Shown in pieces: positions 58,309 through 64,000 of a stretch of DNA of 64,000 nucleotides; the first letter of the stretch is position 1; each line of letters opens with the position of its first letter. The notes beneath the pieces are model-generated. The model made no database searches. It saw nothing but the letters and a program-made list of their open reading frames with translations, and was not told the origin of the DNA. The stretch is from Absidia repens (lineage: Eukaryota > Mucoromycota > Mucoromycetes > Mucorales > Cunninghamellaceae). Made by a program: the position numbers and the translations under genes. Where the stretch lies: assembly GCA_002105175.1 (NCBI GenBank), contig MCGE01000008.1, forward strand, positions 992,001-1,056,000, read 5' to 3'.

Positions 58309-60606
58309 ATGAGCAATTCAACTTCATTTGTTGGTCATCCTGGCGATGATCAGCAAGCTGCTCTCTTCAAAGGTATTGGTGTGTCTCTTGCTATTGGGAG
58401 TGGTAGGTATAAAAATAGGATAAATGTTTTAAAAAAGGCTACACTTATTTATGTAACCGATGCTTTATTTTTCTCCTTTTTTTTTTTTCTGGGTACCCTT
58501 TTTGATTTTCCTCTGTGCAGGATTATTGATCGGCAGTAGCTTTGTCTTTAAAAAAAGAGGTCTCTTACAATCTACCGAAAAAGCAGGTTAGCGAAGCATT
58601 ATTTTATACCATAGCTGCATTCCTTCAATCTTACATTTCTTTTTATGGTTATTTTATTATAGGCGGTGTGGCTGGCGAAGGTTACCATTATTTGCGATCT
58701 GTAATGTGGTGGTCTGGCATGATTCTTAGTAAGTCCTGGATAATCTTTCGGAATATGTGGGAAAACAAGGGGGGAAGAGGACGGATGAAAGTACGATATA
58801 ATACTAAACAATCTTTTTTTTTCAAACTTTAGTGATACTTGGTGAATTATGCAACTTTGTAGCGTACGCATTCGCACCGGCGGTCCTGGTCACTCCCTTG
58901 GGTGCGCTTAGTGTGATCAATTGGTAATTTGAGCATGAAAAATATTCAAACTCCGGAGTATGGTTGATTGATTTTTTTCAAATAGTGCCATTTTATCATC
59001 CATCTTTTGAAGGAAAAATTATCTTTTCACGGAAAATTGGGATGTTTACAATGTATTGTTGGTGCTGTGATGATTGTTTTACATGCGCCAACTAATGCAT
59101 CTGCGGATTCATCTGTGGAAGGTTTCAAACACCTTGTTATCAATACTGGTAAGTTTCGCCACTATGATCAATGTTTTTTGGGGGGTTGCAGGTACTTACA
59201 TATATTTTGCTTGCATTTATTAATTAGGTTTTTTGGTTTATGCTGGTATTATTGCTATCATTTCATTGATATTGATATTCTATTGTGGTCCTCGATGGGG
59301 CAAGCAAAATATGCTGGTGTACATCTCCATATGTAGCGTGATTGGATCAATCTCGGTTGTATTCACTCAAGGGTTTGGATCAGCCATTGTATATTCTATC
59401 GGTGTCAAAAATCAATTCACCAATTGGTTTATCTACATTATGCTTCTGATTCTGGTATTTACTTTGGTGCTGGAAATTGTTTACCTAAACAAAGCTTTAA
59501 ATCTATTCAACACGGCGCTGGTGACTCCTACTTATTACGTTATCTTTACAACAATGACAATCATAAGCTCTACCATTCTTTTCCAAGGATTTAATGCTTC
59601 TGGTACCGATATTGCTTCTTGTGTGATGGGATTTCTCTGCATCTGTTCAGGTGTTGCACTTTTACACCATTCCTCAGCAGCACCTACCAGTAACGACAAC
59701 GACAATGACAACATCGCGACATGCAACAATGGTGGCGGCAATGAGGAAAAAGGAAACGTGACGACAGTATTTTCGGACTCGGCTAACGCCAGTGGTAGCA
59801 ACATCCAACAGCAACAGGGTAAATCTGGCAGCTTGCTCAGCTTTTTCGAGCGGGACACCATGATCGGATTGAACGACCCTCATTACCTTCATCACCAAAG
59901 CTGTCATCGTTTGGGTGAGGATACACCTGGGCCCGCGGAATTTTTCTCGGCACCATTTAGTGGAATGCGACGGTACGCCAACTCAACACGAACTTGCTCC
60001 ACACGACTCCGACAAAACTCTATACAGCAGCAGCAACAACAGCAGCAACAGCAACAACAGCAACAACAGCAACAACAGCAGCAACAGCAGCAACAGCAGC
60101 AACAGCAACAACAACAACAAACCTTGGAAAATACCAATATTGATAGCGATCACAATAAAAGTGACAGTATTGCTTGCCAGTATCAGCAATACAAAACTCA
60201 GGGCAATGTTTTAGATGAAAAACACTGTGTTCTTCGCAAGGTAAAAGAGTCTTAGCCCTTCTTCTAGGAACCTTTTCGTTTTGTTTCACTCACTTCTCTT
60301 TTTTATATCCATATAGTAGAGCTTAATACAAATCAAACAAAGGAAGTCAAGACACCATTACTGTCCACCGCCACGTCAATCAAAAGAACGAAACCGTCAA
60401 GCACAAACTCCCCTGAAGAAAACGTAACCGCGGCAACATCACCTCAAGTAACCAACTCCTCCACCACAAATCTATTCCAACAAACATCAAGACGCGATCA
60501 AGATGGATTGGGACCTGTACAAGTACTGCGAATTGGTATGAAAAACAACAACAAAAATCAAAACCGAGATAGTGATGACGAATGGAAGGACTTGGTGAAT
60601 CATTAG
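58309..60606 (+). CDS. NIPA-family magnesium transporter with polyQ tail, one frame break
   Basis: Multi-pass DMT-superfamily protein of the NIPA type, proposed Mg2+ transporters. Exons 58309-58402, 58521-58586, 58663-58728, 58833-58923, 58986-59148, 59228-60240 and probably 60322-60606. Blocks: [108 protein letters not shown]. Exon 5 should read CAILSSIFLKEK but a single T appears missing in the T-run at 59005-59008, so the frame shifts there. The cytoplasmic tail has 32 consecutive Gln codons (60025-60120, mixed CAG/CAA). The last exon acceptor is one of three overlapping AGs (tagtagag); only the third keeps phase. Confidence 0.82.
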
Positions 60607-62623
60607 ATTAGATTTTTTCCTTTTTTTTTTACGTCTGTATTTTTTTTATACGTACATTTTTTGATTTGTAATTAGTTATTGCATTTATTGAACTAGTTAT
60701 ATATTCTTACTATCGATTATGTATTTTTTTTCTTAATACCGTCTCTTTAAAATAATATTCTAGGGACTTCAAATAAATGATTACAACCATAATATTTACA
60801 CTGTTTAAATGACTTTTATGAATGTGCGGATTGTGATGGATAGAAATTGGAGTTGATAGCGGTGGTAGGATATAAGTGATTGGGATATTGTCGATGAAAG
60901 TGGCGACGGGATTGATGATAATTATATTAATCGCCATGCTTGACTTTATTTTAACAAGAAAAAAAAAATGCAAAACGACAAGGGATATTTTATTCATATG
61001 AAAATATAAACAAAGACAACTAAACTATACTAGTCCACAGACTACTATGACATATAAGTAAACGTGAAGCAATCTGGGGTGTGTGCGCGTGGGACGAGAC
61101 AGTGTAGAATGTACGGGTCTGGTGTTATATTTTTGTTAAATAGATATAGAATAAATTAGTTCAATAAAGGAAAAGAGGGTTATTTTACAGTGAGTTGCCA
61201 AACTGTTCTACAGTGAAAGGACAAATTAAACTAGGACTGAATTGTTCCACCTGGTCCGCAAATCCATCAAGAAAAGAGAACAACCATGCTGCACCTGCTA
61301 CTGAATGGTTACGGATACTTTTATAAGAATAAAAATACTATATTGATGATGTTGTAAAAGAGAAGACGGAGAGAAGAAAATGCCGGAGCTCCCTTATTCA
61401 AATCGATATGACTGGTCAAAAAAGACAACTACCACCACACAAAACCTGGATTTCAAAACCCGCCCACGTGAACGGTTTTATTTTCTCTGACCCGCCATTT
61501 TTATTTTTTCGTCTCTCTTTCTTTTCTTCTTCCACAATTGTGGCCCCCATGAGGTTTTGACGGAATTAGATTAGTGTCAGGACTAGTTTAGAAGCGTTTT
61601 CAGCTCAGGGATTACAAGATGCATGGGGAAACCCTTTCATTTTGGGTTCAGGATTTGCGACCACCATGAGGTTTCTTATTAGTGTCTTCAGTAACTTAGA
61701 TTAGTGTTAGTGTGTTTATAGTTTGTATATATATATAAATAAAATATGTCTATTTTTACAAATTTCAATGAAAATTGTCCCATTTAGTTTCTCTCATTTT
61801 TTGCACCATAGATCCCGTTTTTTACTACAATCAATGCCGATTGATTAGTGGTTACCTTTGTTGTGCTTCAATAGCAGATTTCCCTTTAATCTTTTTCATT
61901 CCTTATACCATACAATATATATTTAGATTATGTTTCATTATCCTTCAAAAGTCACACTAGCCTCTCTCATACTTGCTCCAATAGATCCCTCCCATGTACA
62001 ATGAACATCTCCTTTCGCTTTAGTGTCTACCAATATGCTTCAATAAAATATACCTTTTTATTAACCATCCTCTGACCCATCTGATAATGAACAATATCAT
62101 TATGCAGCTCTTTCAGGTTGTTCTACCAAACATTTTCTTTCAAGTTTACCCAATATCACTACTTTTCTTCTCTGCAGATACAGAGATTGTTTGGCAGTAT
62201 TGTCAGAAAATCAATATCTCCTTTTCCTGTTTCTCTTTTTTTTCTTTTTTTTTTTCCTTGTGATCATCCAAATGAGTAATGACCAATTTATCTGAGTCAA
62301 TCCACCTTCCAATGATTATAATCCCACACTGACATTTTCAAAAACACTTTCTTAAAAAATAATTGAATATACTCTCTATACAAGTATGGCAAAAGACCGA
62401 GTAAGACAGATGTGACCCGAAGATATACGAGTAAACATATTTTATTTACATGTAAGACTGCAGAAAACTACCTACTACATATAGATAGATAGATAGATAT
62501 AATGCGTATATAACAAGAGTACTATAATCTACAAATTCTAATAACAAACTAAGCTAGGCTGAGATAAATAAATTAAAAGCTGCCGCCATCCCCTCCATCC
62601 AAAAAAGTCGAATCAAAGTTTGT
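60607..62623. other. Long convergent intergenic region containing repeat copy D
   Basis: Between the NIPA-type gene and Rib7, with no protein gene. 60610-61440 is AT-rich with minus-strand short ORFs only. Repeat copy D lies at about 61448-62110. A short (GATA)n microsatellite at 62481-62500 and the Rib7 3' flank follow. Confidence 0.5.
61448..62110 (+). repeat. Dispersed repeat, copy D
   Basis: Plus-strand, best-preserved copy: TTTCAAAACCCGCCCACGTG (CACGTG at 61465-61470), pyrimidine tract (61480-61535), ATTAGATTAGTGTCAGG, ACTAGTTTAGAAGCGTTTTC, GGGATTACAAGATGCATGGG (about 61606), CCCTTTCATTTTGGGTTC, ATAGTTTGTATATATATAA, AATAAAATATGTCTATTTTT and at least three 3' units (61764 TTCAATGAAAATTG, 61866 CTTCAATAGCAGA, 62038 CTTCAATAAAATATACC) with TCTCTCATACTTGCTCC-type spacers. 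Confidence 0.8.
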
Positions 62624-63597
62624 TCAGGCAGTATGTAAAGGACGAGCAGCCATCACGATATCGCGACCAAAAGTTAGGTAGTGCACATGATCTAGCTCTG
62701 TTGTTGCAGAGACATCCACGCCTTGATTCCCCACATAAACAGGAGCAATCGTTACAATCAATTGGTCGACCGAGCCACTTGTCAGGCATGACTGAATAAT
62801 CCTGCTTCCTCCTTCCACCATTACACTTTTGATGCCCTGGTGTGATAATAGCGCCAATACATCCTTCCACACGAAACGTCCGGCTGTTGTTGTTGATGAT
62901 GATGATGATGATGCTGTTGTTGGTTCATGGATTACGAAGATCTTGGCTCCCGCCTCTTCCAAAGCGACCTAATTGAATAGTGAAAAATAATGACAAGAAC
63001 AACAACAAGAAATGTGAGTAAACCACCTAGCCTCCTAGTTATCTAGTACAGACATACTAACTACTTTACCTTTTTTGCTGTCTCAGCAGCCAATGGCGAC
63101 GTAATGACCCATGGTTGCTTGCCTTGATTCGACGCGTAATTTTTCAGCAATTTACAAGTCAGTGGCAATTCTAATCGGGTATCCAAAATAACAGGTTGAG
63201 GTTGATGGTCCATGTCTTCCTTGGGAATATATCTAGCTACATACAACATGAAAAAGAGAGACAGAGAGGGGAGGTGGGTGAGTGGAGAAGGAGTCAAAGC
63301 TACTGCAAGTTCGTCGGTATCACAGTCAATAGAATAAAATAAAATAAACTTACCGTTGAGTTGGGGGTCATCAATACAGGCAGTTCCACTTCCAATCAGT
63401 ATAGCGTCATGAATGACACGTAAGCGATGAGTCATGGCCATACTTTCTTTCCCACTGAGCATCAATTGTTTTCCTTTGATGGCGATCTTGCTGTCAATAC
63501 TTTGAGCGTAAGTGAGTGTTACAAGAGGACGATCGGGGGGAGGGGGAGGAATGTTGTCATAAAGTGGAAGAAGAAAGGATTTTGCTTTTTCATACAT
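62624..63597 (-). CDS. RIB7: Riboflavin biosynthesis reductase Rib7
   Basis: 2,5-diamino-6-ribosylamino-pyrimidinone 5'-phosphate reductase, the second step of fungal riboflavin synthesis, NADPH-dependent. 251 residues; minus-strand exons 63597-63354, 63236-63070, 62968-62624. RibD C-terminal fold motifs: RPLVTLTYAQSIDSKIAIKG, SGKESMAMTHRLRVIHDAIL, IGSGTACIDDPQLN, PVILDTRLELP, KSVMVEGGSRIIQSCLTSG and IAPVYVGNQGV. No deaminase domain is present, as expected for fungal Rib7. A short run of Ser/Thr codons lies in the middle (TTASSSSSSTTT). Length and motif order match the family. Confidence 0.93.
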
Positions 63598-64000
63598 TTT
63601 AACTGGAAGAAGGTAGTGAAGTTATTTTCCTATCCGATATATGTATATATGTAATGTTGGTATGTGCGGAGGATGCAAGTGCGTAAAAAAAGAGGAAATT
63701 GAAAGAGCCAAAAACAAAAAACAAAAAAAGGTAATATTTTTAAATCCCCGGTCGACTTGAGTTGACAAAACTTTCATCATCGTTGGACATCCTGCAAACG
63801 CTCGAGAAGTTTTTTTTACGTCAACCAATCATCATCTGCATCAGCAGATAAAGAGATGGTCACTTGGTTACCTAAAAATACCACATTGAGAACAAGCATT
63901 GTCGTCAAAAATAAAAATACAAAGATAACCAGGGCAATGAATTTTGGAGCACCACCCTGCAGGATACATCCTTATCGACCTCCCTTAGGGAAAAGTGGAA
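63598..64000 (+). other. Window edge: Rib7 promoter and a possible partial gene start
   Basis: The first ~150 nt form the Rib7 promoter on minus (A/G-rich on plus). On plus, an ATG at 63856 opens a frame (MVTWLPKNTTLRTSIVV ...) without a stop to the window end (48 codons). No homology is recognised; it may be a gene start or chance. Confidence 0.25.

Noticed and set aside
59904..60137. Minus-strand ORF with a run of about 32 Cys, and a neighbouring poly-Leu frame
   Set aside because: Antisense readings of the polyQ (CAG/CAA) tract of the NIPA-type gene.
61448..62110. Repeat family as solo LTRs
   Set aside because: No consistent TG...CA ends, no target-site duplication that I can see and no internal retroelement in the window; left open rather than asserted.

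Overview
This is a 64 kb piece of a eukaryotic nuclear genome, almost certainly from an early-diverging filamentous fungus of the Mucoromycota, probably the Mucorales. The reasons are: AT-rich intergenic DNA; many short (mostly 60-120 nt) GT-AG introns; an NRPS-independent (IucA/IucC) siderophore synthetase, the enzyme class that makes rhizoferrin in Mucorales; a Ras protein of the type seen in Mucor; a plant-type glucuronokinase, in a group whose cell walls are rich in glucuronic acid; and polyglutamine and low-complexity tails on many proteins. Exon structures were rebuilt by hand from splice signals, reading phase and family similarity. Internal junctions that keep a conserved protein in frame are reliable; starts and family-poor tails are less so.

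Layout. 1-8 kb: 3' end of the siderophore synthetase (+), a SulP sulfate permease (+), a P-loop sulfotransferase-like protein (-) and a Ras GTPase (-) that appears to need a 2-nt micro-exon. 8-18 kb: a transcriptional-CDK cyclin (+), a possible 37-codon mini-gene, a single-pass membrane protein and a large BCAS3-like WD protein (+). 18-24 kb: a nucleotidyltransferase-glucuronokinase fusion (+) flanked by copies of a dispersed repeat. 24-31 kb: Vps1 dynamin (-), a Gly/Tyr/Pro-rich protein with a broken frame (-), a PlsC-type acyltransferase (+) and ribosomal protein eS27 (+). 32-42 kb: Atg29 (+), PA2G4/EBP1 (-), a dead DEAD-box helicase copy of Dbp8 type (+), Pam18/Tim14 (-) and proteasome subunit alpha6 (-). 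44-55 kb: mitochondrial citrate synthase (-), a small unknown gene (+), a Pho80-like cyclin (-) and MIC60 (+). 56-64 kb: a mucin-like Cys-rich membrane protein (+), a NIPA-type Mg2+ transporter with a long polyQ (+) and the riboflavin reductase Rib7 (-).

The genes are not one pathway. Loose themes are mitochondria (citrate synthase, Pam18, MIC60), endomembrane and autophagy work (Vps1, Atg29, BCAS3-like, acyltransferase) and sulfate/iron/magnesium handling.

The most unusual content is between genes. Six near-complete and one truncated copy of a 0.4-0.7 kb repeat, on both strands, all in intergenic gaps, share a fixed order: a CCCACGTG box, a pyrimidine tract, a strongly conserved ~100 nt core that can fold into a GAAA-capped hairpin, then degenerate repeats each carrying an AATAAA-like signal. 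No transposase, reverse transcriptase or clear terminal repeat is visible. It could be a non-autonomous mobile element or an undescribed family of Pol II non-coding RNA genes. Other points worth checking are the 2-nt exon in Ras, the fused UDP-glucuronate salvage enzyme, start codons followed at once by an intron in three genes, and two genes whose frames each break at a T-run by one base.
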